64,000 bases of DNA from NCBI GenBank assembly GCA_027488975.1, contig JAIYAQ010000005.1, forward strand, positions 1-64,000. Reading direction: 5' to 3'. The notes under the pieces were generated by a model that made no database searches, had not been told where the DNA came from, and saw only the letters and a program-made list of their open reading frames with translations. A program made the translations under genes and the position numbers. This document shows, one piece after another, positions 1-9,824 of the stretch (positions are counted from its first letter, which is position 1; each line of letters starts with the position of its first letter). Origin of the DNA: Cyanobium sp. E1_MAG_00006. Lineage in GTDB: Bacteria; Cyanobacteriota; Cyanobacteriia; PCC-6307; Cyanobiaceae.

Positions 1-840
1 GACACCGACGGCGCCATCTACATGGGCAGCCAGCGCGACCCGGCAGGCTGCCGCGTGGGCCTGTTCGGCGTGCCCTACGACGGCACCACCTCCTTCCGCC
101 CCGGCACCCGCTTCGGCCCCGGCGCCATCCGCGAGGTGAGCCCCGGCCTGGAGAGCTACTGCCCCCAGCTCGATCGCGACCTCGACGAGCTGGCCATTGC
201 CGATCTCGGCGCGGTGGACATCCCCTTCGGTGCCCCGGAGCCGGTGGTGGCGGCCGTGAAGCAGGCCACCGACGCCGTGCTGGCCCTCGGCCTCAAGCCC
301 CTGATGCTGGGCGGCGAGCACTCGATCAGCTCCGGCGCCGTTGCGGCGGTGGCGAAGCAGCACCCGGATCTGGTGCTGGTGCAGCTCGATGCTCACGCCG
401 ACCTGCGCCATGAGTGGCTCGGCGCCCACCACAGCCACGCCTGTGCCATGCGCCGCTGCCTGGAGGTGCTTCCCAGCCAGCAACTGCTGCAGATCGCCAT
501 CCGCAGCGGCACCCGCGAGGAGTTCTCCGAGCTGCGCCAGAGCGGCCGGCTGGTGGCGATCGAGGGCATGGCCGAGGCGCTGCGGCCGCTGCGCGGCAAA
601 CCGCTCTATCTCACCGTGGATCTGGATTGGTTCGATCCAGCGGTGATGGCCGGCACCGGCACCCCCGAACCCGGCGGCTTCCTCTGGAGCCACTTCACCA
701 CTTTGGTGGATGAACTGCGCCACCACAACTTGGTGGCCGCCGATGTGGTGGAGCTGGCGCCGATGCTGGATCCCACCGGCGTCAGCAGCGTGCTGGCAGC
801 CAAGGTCGTGCGCAGCCTGCTATTCCTTCTGGATCGCTGA
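1..840 (+). CDS. speB: Agmatinase (ureohydrolase family), 5' end outside window
   Basis: Hydrolyses agmatine to putrescine and urea, using a binuclear manganese centre, in polyamine metabolism. The open frame runs from base 1 with no stop before the first ATG at 22, and the residues before that ATG (DTDGAIY) fit the family, so the true start is probably upstream of the window. The metal-binding motifs of the arginase/agmatinase fold are visible: GGEHS near residue 97 (counted from the ATG), DAHADLRHEW near 123, and the segment DLDWFDPAVMAGTGTPEPGG near the C-terminus. The stop is at 838-840. In an organism with a complete urease island about 17 kb away, the urea it releases could be re-used; that link is inference. 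Confidence 0.93.
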   Translation, partial: DTDGAIYMGSQRDPAGCRVGLFGVPYDGTTSFRPGTRFGPGAIREVSPGLESYCPQLDRDLDELAIADLGAVDIPFGAPEPVVAAVKQATDAVLALGLKPLMLGGEHSISSGAVAAVAKQHPDLVLVQLDAHADLRHEWLGAHHSHACAMRRCLEVLPSQQLLQIAIRSGTREEFSELRQSGRLVAIEGMAEALRPLRGKPLYLTVDLDWFDPAVMAGTGTPEPGGFLWSHFTTLVDELRHHNLVAADVVELAPMLDPTGVSSVLAAKVVRSLLFLLDR

Positions 841-868
841 GGGTGCCGGCGCTGGCACCCACCGCCGA

Positions 869-1252
869 TCAGTAGGCGCAGGTACCGCTGGCGCGCTGCT
901 CACGCAGGCGCTCGTGCTGCTGGCCGATCAGCAGCACGGCCATGGTGGGGTGATTGTGGAGCAGGTTGAGGAAGCGCAGGCGATCAAGCCGCACCAGCTC
1001 CACCGGCGTTCGGGCCAGCGCGTCATTGCGGTAGACCCCGTCCTTCCAAACGATGTCCTCGTAGCTGAACAGCTCACCAGGCCGGCAACAGAGCTTGTCG
1101 CCGGCGATGTTGATCAGCTCAACGATGCCCCGCCTCACCCCAAAGATGGAATCGGCCGCCTGTCCCCGCCGGAAGAACGTCGCCCCGGTTGGAAACGAGA
1201 GGGTCTCACTGTCCACCTGGGCTGCCATCAGGTCCACAGGCGTGGCCACCAT
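869..1252 (-). CDS. Cyclic-nucleotide-binding-like (Crp-type N-terminal domain) protein without DNA-binding domain
   Basis: Small cytoplasmic protein of about 127 residues with a jelly-roll cNMP-binding-like segment: FPTGATFFRRGQAADSIFGV, then a GELFSYEDI turn, then RLDRLRFLNLLHNHP. It ends shortly after the dimerisation-helix region (IGQQHERLREQ), with no helix-turn-helix, so it cannot be a normal Crp/Fnr transcription factor. The phosphate-binding Arg of true cAMP receptors is not obvious. The reading frame stays open to an ATG at 1342. The ATG at 1252 was chosen because the extra residues look non-conserved. A GGAGG at 1276-1280 lies 8 bases before an in-frame TTG at 1267, which is a credible alternative start. 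Convergent with speB, with no clear terminator between them. Confidence 0.75.
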   Translation of the reverse strand: MVATPVDLMAAQVDSETLSFPTGATFFRRGQAADSIFGVRRGIVELINIAGDKLCCRPGELFSYEDIVWKDGVYRNDALARTPVELVRLDRLRFLNLLHNHPTMAVLLIGQQHERLREQRASGTCAY

Positions 1253-1378
1253 CACGGCTGCAACCAATTCACCCACCTCCGGGGTACAGGCCAATACGAC
1301 AGCATGGCACCCCCTAACAGAAACGAATGGCACCGGCAACACACCCGGCGGCCGCTCCCTGAAATCCTTAGGTTTTCT

Positions 1379-1612
1379 TCAGCTTTCCAGGAGGTCTGCC
1401 AACGCCAGCTGGCAATCGTGAGGCTGTGGATCCTGCCGCTGGCGCTCCGACACCAGCGGCAGTCGCGGAGGGCGGGCTGTCCAGTGATGGCACCACAGCT
1501 CAGCTGCCAGCTCTGGGTGAATGGGCAGGCGGCGCAGCTGACACCAGCCCGGCTCGGCGCCCACAGGCGGAGCGCAGTGACGACAGCTGCGGCAGCAGGA
1601 GCGGTTGCCCAT
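1379..1612 (-). CDS. Small cysteine-rich protein, unknown function
   Basis: A 77-residue protein with an N-terminal Cys cluster (CCRSCRHC, then a further GWCQLR) and an ELWCHHWTARPPRLP segment. The spaced CxxC, C and CHH residues suggest a small metal-binding (zinc or Fe-S) fold. The pattern resembles short conserved picocyanobacterial proteins I have seen, but I cannot name a family. The second half (after about residue 55) is less structured. Start chosen at the ATG at 1612, just before the Cys cluster. It lies between the Crp-like gene (same strand, 126 bp downstream of its stop) and the divergent gcvT. The function is unknown. Confidence 0.6.
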   Translation of the reverse strand: MGNRSCCRSCRHCAPPVGAEPGWCQLRRLPIHPELAAELWCHHWTARPPRLPLVSERQRQDPQPHDCQLALADLLES

Positions 1613-1795
1613 GGCACGCCCTCGGGTCGCCCAACGTAGTCAGCGATACGCCATGGCGCCAGTCCGACCCGCTCAAGCTGCGGGTTCTCTTCCCCTTTGA
1701 TCGGCCGCTTGGCCTGCGCAGCCGAGCCGGGCTGGACCCATCGGCAATCAGGGGCTCCATAGGATCCGCCCCAGTTCCCCCGCAGCCGCACTGCC

Positions 1796-2938
1796 ATGGC
1801 CAGCATCGAGCCAACGCAGGGCACAACGCTCCAGCGCACCCCGCTGTTCGAGGCCGCCTGTGCCGCCGGCGGCCGCATGGTGCCCTTCGCCGGCTGGGAG
1901 ATGGCTGTGCAGTTCAGCGGCCTGCTCCAGGAACACCAGGCGGTCCGGCAGGGCTGCGGCGTGTTCGACATCTCCCACATGGGCGTGTTGCGCCTGCGGG
2001 GAGAAGGGGTGAAGGATGCCCTCCAGGGTCTGGTGCCCACGGACCTGTTCCGCATCGGGCCCGGTGAGGCCTGCTACACGGTGCTGCTGAACGAGCAGGG
2101 CGGCATCCGTGACGACCTGATCGTGTACGACCGGGGCTGGCAGGCGGATTCCCAGGTGCACGAGCTGCTGCTGGTGATCAACGCCGCCTGCGCCGACACC
2201 GACACCGCCTGGCTGCGGAGCCAGCTGGAGCCCCAGGGAATCAGCCTCAGCGATGCCAAGGCCGATGGGGTGCTGCTGGCCCTGCAGGGGCCGGAAGCGC
2301 CGGCACTCCTCGAAAGCCTGAGCGGCCAGTCCCTGGCAGGCCTGCCGCGCTTCGGGCACCGCGAGCTTGCCCTGGCCGGCATCGGCGAGGCCTTCGTGGC
2401 CCGCACCGGCTACACCGGCGAGGACGGCTTCGAGCTGCTGCTGCCCCGCGCCGCAGGTCTCGCCCTGTGGGAGCGACTGCTGGCCGAGGGAGTCAGCCCC
2501 TGCGGGCTCGGCGCCCGCGACACCCTCCGCCTCGAGGCCGCCATGCACCTCTACGGGCAGGACATGGATGCCGGCACCACACCACTTGAGGTGGGTCTGG
2601 GCTGGCTGGTGCATCTAGAGATGCCCAAGCCCTTCATCGGCCGCTCCGTGCTGGAGCGGCAGACGCAGGCAGGCGCCCCGCGGCGGCTGGTGGGGCTGCA
2701 GCTGCAGGGCCGTGCCATCCCCCGCCATGGCTATCCGGTGCATGCGGCGCACGCAGCAGCCGACAGTCCCGCCATCGGCCAGGTCACCAGTGGCGGCTGG
2801 TCGCCGTGCCTGGAGGCGGGCATCGCCCTGGCCAGCGTGTCCGCGGAGCACGCCAGGCTCGGCACCGAGCTGATGGTGGAGATCCGGGGCCGCCGTGAAC
2901 CGGCGCTGGTGGTGAAGCGGCCGTTCCATAAGCGCTGA
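1796..2938 (+). CDS. gcvT: Aminomethyltransferase, glycine cleavage system T protein
   Basis: Transfers the methylene group from the aminomethyl-lipoyl H-protein to tetrahydrofolate, releasing ammonia, in the glycine cleavage complex. In cyanobacteria this is part of photorespiratory glycine use. The 380-residue length is normal. Hallmarks are [18 protein letters not shown] near the N-terminus, GVFDISHMG, the [13 protein letters not shown] folate/active-site segment in the middle, [20 protein letters not shown], and a C-terminal barrel domain beginning around residue 300. The ATG at 1796 gives the usual N-terminus. The next gene, aspS, starts 58 bp downstream on the same strand. Confidence 0.95.
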   Translation: MASIEPTQGTTLQRTPLFEAACAAGGRMVPFAGWEMAVQFSGLLQEHQAVRQGCGVFDISHMGVLRLRGEGVKDALQGLVPTDLFRIGPGEACYTVLLNEQGGIRDDLIVYDRGWQADSQVHELLLVINAACADTDTAWLRSQLEPQGISLSDAKADGVLLALQGPEAPALLESLSGQSLAGLPRFGHRELALAGIGEAFVARTGYTGEDGFELLLPRAAGLALWERLLAEGVSPCGLGARDTLRLEAAMHLYGQDMDAGTTPLEVGLGWLVHLEMPKPFIGRSVLERQTQAGAPRRLVGLQLQGRAIPRHGYPVHAAHAAADSPAIGQVTSGGWSPCLEAGIALASVSAEHARLGTELMVEIRGRREPALVVKRPFHKR

Positions 2939-2996
2939 CGCGATCGGCCCCCGCCGCCCGGGTGGGACAATCGCCGATTGCTTTCCTCACCTCAGC

Positions 2997-4820
2997 ATGC
3001 GCAGCCACGGATGCGGCGACCTGCGCCAAGGCGCCACCGGCCAGGCCGTGCAGCTGTGCGGCTGGGTGGACCGCAGCCGTGACCACGGCGGTGTGATCTT
3101 CGTCGACCTGCGCGACCGCAGCGGCAGCGTGCAGATCACCGTCGACCCCGACAACGGTGCCGACACCTTTGCCGTGGCGGAGCACCTGCGCAACGAGACG
3201 GTGATCCAGGTGCAGGGCACCGTGCGCGAACGCCCGGCTGACGCCATCAACGACAAGCTGGCCACCGGTCGCGTGGAGGTGCTGGCCAGCACCATCACGG
3301 TTCTGAATGCCGTGAAGGGCAACCTGCCCTTCCCCGTGTCGGTGCACGACGAGGAGAACACCCGCGAAGAGCTGCGGCTGCGCCACCGCTATCTCGATCT
3401 GCGCCGCGAGCGCATGAACGGCAACCTGCGCCTGCGAGCCCAGACGATTCAGGCCGCCCGCCGCTTCCTGGAAGACCAGGGCTTCATCGAGGTGGAAACG
3501 CCGGTTCTCACCCGCTCCACCCCCGAAGGCGCCCGCGACTATCTGGTGCCCAGCCGCGTGTGCGGCGGTGAATGGTTCGCCCTGCCCCAGTCGCCCCAGC
3601 TGTTCAAGCAGCTGCTGATGGTGGGCGGCATTGAGCGCTACTACCAGGTGGCCCGCTGCTTCCGCGATGAAGACCTGCGGGCCGATCGCCAGCCGGAGTT
3701 CACCCAGCTGGACATGGAGATGAGCTTCATGGATCAGGAGCAGATCCTGGAACTCAACGAGGCCCTGATAGCCAGCATCTGGAAGGCCGTGAAAGGCGTG
3801 GAACTGCCGCGCCCCTTCCCGCGACTCACCTGGCATGACGCCATGGAGCGCTACGGCACCGACCGGCCCGACACCCGCTACGGCATGGAGCTGGTGAACG
3901 TGTCCGACCTGGTGGCGGACATGGGCTTCAAGGTGTTCAGTGGCGCGGTGGCCGCCGGTGGGTCGGTGAAGGTGCTGCCGGTGCCCGGCGGCAATGAGGC
4001 CCTCAGCAACGTGCGCATCAAGCCCGGCGGCGATGTGTTCGGTGAAGCCCAGAAGGCGGGAGCCGGCGGCCTGGCCTTCATCCGCGTGCGCGAGGGCGGC
4101 GAAATCGACACGATCGGCGCCATCAAGGACAACCTCACCGAGGAGAAGAAGGCTGAGCTGCTGGCACGCACCGGCGCCGAGCCCGGCACGTTGCTGCTGT
4201 TCGGCGCCGGCGACACCGCCACGGTGAACAAGGCCCTCGATCGGGTGCGCCAATTCCTGGCCCGCGAGCTGGGGCTGGTGAAGCCCGACCGGGAGAACGA
4301 CAGCTGGAACTTCCTCTGGGTGGTGGATTTCCCGATGTTCGAGTTCAACGCCGGCGAGAACCGCCTGGAAGCGCTGCACCACCCCTTCTGTGCCCCCAAC
4401 ACCGACGACCTGGGCAACGATCCCGCCGCCTGGGCCGACACCCTGCCCACGGCCCGCGCCCAGGCCTACGACCTCGTGCTCAACGGCCTGGAGCTGGGCG
4501 GCGGCTCACTGCGCATCCACGATTCGGCCCTGCAGCGCCAGGTGCTGCAGACCATCGGCCTGCCCCTCGAGGAAGCCAACCAGCAGTTCGGCTTCCTGAT
4601 GGACGCGCTCGACATGGGCGCCCCGCCCCACGGCGGCCTGGCCTTCGGCGTGGACCGGATCGTGATGCTGCTGGCCGGCGAGGAGTCGATCCGCGACACG
4701 ATCGCATTCCCCAAAACCCAGCAGGCCCGTTGCCTGATGACCGGCGCCCCTGGCGGCGTGGCCAGCAAGCAGCTGGAGGAGCTGCACGTGGCCAGCACCT
4801 GGGTGGAGGAGGAGGCCTGA
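2997..4820 (+). CDS. aspS: Aspartyl-tRNA synthetase
   Basis: Class II synthetase that charges tRNA-Asp; some bacterial enzymes also mischarge tRNA-Asn. At 607 residues it is the bacterial long form: N-terminal OB-fold anticodon domain ([23 protein letters not shown]), class II motif 2 ([21 protein letters not shown]), the GAD insertion domain (about residues 290-430), and motif 3 near the C-terminus ([16 protein letters not shown]), followed by the typical [13 protein letters not shown] end. The start ATG at 2997 gives MRSHGCGDL, the usual family start. A GGGACAAT element about 30 bases upstream may belong to a promoter, but this is weak. Confidence 0.97.
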   Translation: MRSHGCGDLRQGATGQAVQLCGWVDRSRDHGGVIFVDLRDRSGSVQITVDPDNGADTFAVAEHLRNETVIQVQGTVRERPADAINDKLATGRVEVLASTITVLNAVKGNLPFPVSVHDEENTREELRLRHRYLDLRRERMNGNLRLRAQTIQAARRFLEDQGFIEVETPVLTRSTPEGARDYLVPSRVCGGEWFALPQSPQLFKQLLMVGGIERYYQVARCFRDEDLRADRQPEFTQLDMEMSFMDQEQILELNEALIASIWKAVKGVELPRPFPRLTWHDAMERYGTDRPDTRYGMELVNVSDLVADMGFKVFSGAVAAGGSVKVLPVPGGNEALSNVRIKPGGDVFGEAQKAGAGGLAFIRVREGGEIDTIGAIKDNLTEEKKAELLARTGAEPGTLLLFGAGDTATVNKALDRVRQFLARELGLVKPDRENDSWNFLWVVDFPMFEFNAGENRLEALHHPFCAPNTDDLGNDPAAWADTLPTARAQAYDLVLNGLELGGGSLRIHDSALQRQVLQTIGLPLEEANQQFGFLMDALDMGAPPHGGLAFGVDRIVMLLAGEESIRDTIAFPKTQQARCLMTGAPGGVASKQLEELHVASTWVEEEA

Positions 4821-4883
4821 CGCCGGGGCCGAGCCAAGGACAGGGACCCCACACCAGAGGGAGCCGCGAACCCGAACAGAACT

Positions 4884-6095
4884 GTGTGGTTTGCAGCCGC
4901 GTCTCAATCGAGACCCGAACCTGGGGTGTCCGCCTGCATCGTGCCCCCAGTGCCGCATGGCCACGGCCCCACTCCCGCCCGCACCGGAGGACGCCGTGCC
5001 AGCAGCGACCTGGTGCGCCTCTACCTGCAGGACATCGGCCGGGTTGACCTGCTCAGCAATGAGGAGGAGCTGACCCTGGCCCGGCTGGTGCAGCGGCGTG
5101 AACGCCTGCTGCGCGAGCGCCTGCAGCTGGCCGAAGACTGTGGCGAGCTGGCGGAGCTGATCGCTCTGGAGGCCGGCCGTCAGCGCCTGGCCTCACAGCT
5201 GGGCCACGGCCCCACCCTGCAGCAGTGGGCCGAGGCCAGCCAGCTGGCTCTGCCCGACCTGCGCGCCGCCCAGCAGCGCGGCCTTGAGGCCTGGGCCGCG
5301 CGCAGCGGCCAGAACGCAACCGAGATCAAGCAGGCCCTGCACCACGGTCGCCGCGCCCGCGACCGCATGATCCAGGCCAACCTGCGCCTGGTGGTGGCGG
5401 TAGCCAAGAAGTACCAGCAGCGGGGCATGGAGCTGCTCGATCTGGTGCAAGAGGGCACGCTGGGGCTGGAGCGGGCGGTGGAGAAATACGACCCCACCCG
5501 CGGCTTTCGCTTCAGCACCTACGCCTACTGGTGGATCCGCCAGGGCATCACGCGCGCCATCGCCACCCAGAGCCGCACGATCCGGCTGCCGGTGCACGTC
5601 ACCGAGAAACTCAACCGGATCAAGAAGGCCCAGCGGCAGATCGCCACGGAGCAGGGCCGGATCGCCTCCGTGGCCGACCTGGCCCGCGAACTGGGGCTCA
5701 GTGAGGACGTGGTGCGGCTGACCCTGATGCGCGTGCCGCGCTCGGTGTCGCTCGATGCGCGCGTGGGCCGCGATCAGGACACCGAACTGGGGGAGCTGCT
5801 GGAAGACAGCCATGCGACCCCCGAGCAGGCCCTGACTCGGGCCGAACTGCATGCCGATCTGGAAGCCCTGCTCGATGAACTCAGCGCCCGCGAAGCAACG
5901 GTGATTCGACTGCGCTTCGGCCTGGAGGACGACACGCCCCAGACCCTCTCGCAGATCGGCGAGGACCTGCACCTCTCACGCGAACGGGTGCGGCAGATCG
6001 AAACGCGGGCGCTGCTGAAACTGCGTCAGCCCCAGCGCCGCTGCCGGGTGCACGATTACCTCAGCAACCTCGACAGCGATCTGACGAACTCCTGA
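4884..6095 (+). CDS. RNA polymerase sigma factor, group 2 sigma-70
   Basis: Directs RNA polymerase to alternative promoters. About 403 residues without the long region 1.1 of the housekeeping factor. Region 1.2 is at SSDLVRLYLQDIGRVDLLS, region 2 at ANLRLVVAVAKKYQQRGMEL through FSTYAYWWIRQGITRAI, region 3 around RIASVADLARELGLSED, and the region 4 helix-turn-helix at TLSQIGEDLHLSRERVRQIE. The first 40 residues look non-conserved, so the real start may be an internal GTG. The ATG at 4884 lies about 20 bases after a GAGGGAG element, which is too far for a good ribosome site. It is probably stress- or nutrient-related, but which SigB-E type cannot be decided here. Confidence 0.9.
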   Translation: MWFAAASQSRPEPGVSACIVPPVPHGHGPTPARTGGRRASSDLVRLYLQDIGRVDLLSNEEELTLARLVQRRERLLRERLQLAEDCGELAELIALEAGRQRLASQLGHGPTLQQWAEASQLALPDLRAAQQRGLEAWAARSGQNATEIKQALHHGRRARDRMIQANLRLVVAVAKKYQQRGMELLDLVQEGTLGLERAVEKYDPTRGFRFSTYAYWWIRQGITRAIATQSRTIRLPVHVTEKLNRIKKAQRQIATEQGRIASVADLARELGLSEDVVRLTLMRVPRSVSLDARVGRDQDTELGELLEDSHATPEQALTRAELHADLEALLDELSAREATVIRLRFGLEDDTPQTLSQIGEDLHLSRERVRQIETRALLKLRQPQRRCRVHDYLSNLDSDLTNS

Positions 6096-6166
6096 GCCGC
6101 TGTGGCAGGCCAGGCAACCATCGCCAGACTGAGACCCACCAGCCCGGACGGCATCCGCTCAAGCCA

Positions 6167-6667
6167 ATGACCACCTTTGCCGGTTCTCCTTCCGCACAGC
6201 CGATCGACATCGGCATCCCCGCCGACCAGCGTCAGGCCATTGCCGACGGCCTGGCGCGCGTGCTGGCCGACAGCACCGTGCTCTACGCCAAGACCCACGG
6301 CTTCCACTGGAACGTGACCGGACCGATGTTCAACACGCTCCACCTGATGTTCATGGAGCAGTACACCGAGCTCTGGACAGCCCTGGATGCGATCGCCGAG
6401 CGCATCCGCGCCCTCGGCCATGTGGCCCCCTTCGGCGCCAGCCTCTACGCCAGCCTGGCTTCCATCCCGGAAAGCCAGGGTGTGCCGGCAGCCCTGGCCA
6501 TGGTGCGCGAACTGGTGCAGGGCCATGAGGCCGTGGCCCGCACGATCCGCGGCGTGTCGCGCCTGGCGGATGACGCCAACGATCAGCCCACCGCCGACCT
6601 GCTCACCCAGAGGCTGCAGATCCACGAGAAGACCGCCTGGATGCTGCGCAGCCTGCTGGAGGGGTGA
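6167..6667 (+). CDS. dps: Dps-family ferritin-like DNA-protection protein
   Basis: Dodecameric mini-ferritin that oxidises and stores iron and limits hydrogen-peroxide damage; some members bind DNA. At 166 residues it has the usual length. The inter-subunit ferroxidase motif is intact: KTHGFHWNVTGPMFNTLH, followed by EQYTELWTALDAIAERIRALGH. The ATG at 6167 gives a 20-residue N-terminal tail before the first helix. It follows the sigma factor by 71 bp. A long hairpin overlaps the stop codon and probably marks the 3' end of the transcript. Confidence 0.93.
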   Translation: MTTFAGSPSAQPIDIGIPADQRQAIADGLARVLADSTVLYAKTHGFHWNVTGPMFNTLHLMFMEQYTELWTALDAIAERIRALGHVAPFGASLYASLASIPESQGVPAALAMVRELVQGHEAVARTIRGVSRLADDANDQPTADLLTQRLQIHEKTAWMLRSLLEG

Positions 6668-6739
6668 GCCGCCTGGCGCCGCGCTGCGGCCGTCGCCTGC
6701 GGTGCAGGCAACATGGCCGCCGTCGGCGCCAGGCGGCTC
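6666..6739. repeat. Long inverted repeat at the dps stop codon (hairpin 1)
   Basis: A perfect 16-bp inverted repeat has arms at 6666-6681 and 6724-6739. Inside it are further complementary pairs: GCGGCC at 6686-6691 with GGCCGC at 6715-6720, and GCCTGC at 6695-6700 with GCAGGC at 6704-6709 around a 3-base loop. The whole segment can fold into one long interrupted stem. It overlaps the last two bases of the dps stop. No T-run follows on either strand, so a classical intrinsic terminator is not shown. RNA 3'-end protection or a protein-binding cruciform are alternatives. Confidence 0.7.
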
Positions 6740-6853
6740 CACCAACAGGGACGGACAGCGCTGAGGGAGGGAGCGACTGGAAGGGAACGGCTCCCTGCCG
6801 CGTTCCAGTGCCTCCACCCGCCGTTGCCCTGCAGCCCTGTCGCCCCTGTTGCC

Positions 6854-6931
6854 CCAGCGGGTTCCGCGCCGAGGAGGCGGGCATTGCGCCCCCCCGGGCA
6901 CCGGCCCGCCGACCGGCGCGGAACCCGCTGG
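6854..6931. repeat. Long inverted repeat upstream of pyrG (hairpin 2)
   Basis: A perfect 18-bp inverted repeat has arms at 6854-6871 and 6914-6931. A nested GGCGGG (6876-6881) and CCCGCC (6905-6910) pair lies inside. It is followed 10 bases later by a TAGATT element (6942-6947) that could be a -10 box for pyrG. The 300-base gap between dps and pyrG therefore holds two long hairpins, plus a weaker one (ACTGGAA at 6776-6782 with TTCCAGT at 6803-6809), and no convincing gene. Confidence 0.7.
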
Positions 6932-6941
6932 AAGCACTCGG

Positions 6942-6947
6942 TAGATT
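6942..6947 (+). promoter_or_regulatory. Possible -10 element of pyrG
   Basis: TAGATT matches four of the six bases of the TATAAT consensus and sits 20 bases before the pyrG ATG. This would give a short leader. No clear -35 is visible because hairpin 2 occupies that place. Weak evidence. Confidence 0.3.
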
Positions 6948-6949
6948 GA

Positions 6950-8595
<1,646 letters not shown>

Positions 8596-8596
<1 letters not shown>

Positions 8597-8611
8597 GCGG
8601 AGGCGTCCGCC
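8596..8611 (+). terminator. Short hairpin at the pyrG stop, candidate terminator
   Basis: GGCGGA and TCCGCC form a 6-bp GC-rich stem around a GGCG loop, starting on the last base of the pyrG stop codon. It lies between the convergent pyrG and hlyD-like genes. No T-run follows, so this is only a candidate. Confidence 0.3.
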
Positions 8612-8639
8612 CAGCAGATCCTGGCCGGACGTGCGCGCA

Positions 8640-9824
8640 TCAGAGACGCTTGAGCGAGTCGGTTTTGTTCTTGAACTCGCCGAGCAGAAGCTGCAGATAG
8701 CTGACCTTGCGCAGCTTGATGTTGGCCGTCAGCGACATACCCACTTGCAGGGGCAGGGTGGCTCCGCCCTTCAGCTGGAGCTGCTGTGAGGACAGCTGGA
8801 TCTCGGCCGGATAGCGATAGGTCTGCTTGAGTTGGTCGGGCGGCAGTGCATCGGAGCCGATCCGTTTCACCGTGCCCTGCAGCACGCCGAAGTCGGTGCT
8901 GGGGAAGGAATCAATACTGATATCCACCGGCTTGCCGACACGAACAAAGCCGATCTTGCTGCTATCGATCTCCACCTTGGCCTTAAGGTTGTTGTAGGGA
9001 ACGATCTTCATCACAGGCTCACTGCCTTGGGCGACAAAGCCTGGACCGGTGGGCTTGAGATCAAACACCACACCATCGACTGGTGAGCGGATGTCCTGAT
9101 AGCGGATATTCACACGCAGCTCCGTGAGCTTGCTCTGCAGATCGGCGAGCTCACCGCGCAACTGCTGAACAGACTGCTCAAGGATGGCCACCTGACGCTG
9201 ACGATCAACACTGGTCTTGGCAAGCTCTCCTTCCACATCGCGCACGCGGTTGCGCTGCTGGAGATACTGAAGCTCGGCGGACGCACCCACTTTCTTGAGG
9301 CTCTCCAGCCGTCCCAGAATCTCCTGCTCAAGCACGAGATTCTGGCGCAGCACCGCCTGCTCCGTGTCGTTGAAGTTGAGGTAGCGCTGCAGCTCCACCT
9401 CCTTCAGCTGCTGCTGCTGCTGCTTGGCGGGGATCGCCTTGATCAGGCTCAGCTCACGGTCCTTGGTGGCCTCGTTGTCGAGCCGCATCAACACCTGGCC
9501 TTTGCCAACGCGCTCGCCATCATTGACGAGCATCTCATCGAGCACACCACCCACCGGCACCTGGATGGTCTTCACATCACCAATCGGCTCAAGCTTGCCC
9601 GGCGCAACCACCACCTCCTCGGTCTGAGCGAGACTCAGCCAGGCCAGGGCGAACCCCGTGCAACCGATCAGAGCCCAGGTGAGCGTGCGCGCCAGAAAAC
9701 GCGACTGCTGCAGTACAACTTCCTCATGACTGCTCTGCACCCTCCGCTCGATCGCGTTCTGGGCCTGCCGCACAAGCCCACCAGGACGCGAACCCTTACC
9801 GGGACGAGGAACGAGATTGGCCAT
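8640..9824 (-). CDS. HlyD-family periplasmic adaptor (membrane fusion protein)
   Basis: Adaptor that links an inner-membrane ABC exporter to an outer-membrane channel in type I secretion. 394 residues: one transmembrane segment near residues 45-66 (WALIGCTGFALAWLSLAQ), a first lipoyl half-motif (VVVAPGKLEPIGDVKTIQVP then VGKGQVLMRLD), a long coiled-coil hairpin rich in Gln, Leu and Glu (about 110-235), the second lipoyl half (NIRYQDIRSPVDGVVFDLKP), and a beta-barrel C-terminus. The start ATG overlaps the end of the ABC exporter gene by one base, so translation is probably coupled. No outer-membrane TolC partner is in the window. Confidence 0.92.
   Translation of the reverse strand: MANLVPRPGKGSRPGGLVRQAQNAIERRVQSSHEEVVLQQSRFLARTLTWALIGCTGFALAWLSLAQTEEVVVAPGKLEPIGDVKTIQVPVGGVLDEMLVNDGERVGKGQVLMRLDNEATKDRELSLIKAIPAKQQQQQLKEVELQRYLNFNDTEQAVLRQNLVLEQEILGRLESLKKVGASAELQYLQQRNRVRDVEGELAKTSVDRQRQVAILEQSVQQLRGELADLQSKLTELRVNIRYQDIRSPVDGVVFDLKPTGPGFVAQGSEPVMKIVPYNNLKAKVEIDSSKIGFVRVGKPVDISIDSFPSTDFGVLQGTVKRIGSDALPPDQLKQTYRYPAEIQLSSQQLQLKGGATLPLQVGMSLTANIKLRKVSYLQLLLGEFKNKTDSLKRL

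Noticed and set aside
2784-4382. 532-residue reverse frame opposite gcvT end and aspS
   Set aside because: Shadow of aspS; composition rich in His, Ala, Val and Gln typical of antisense frames in high-GC DNA.
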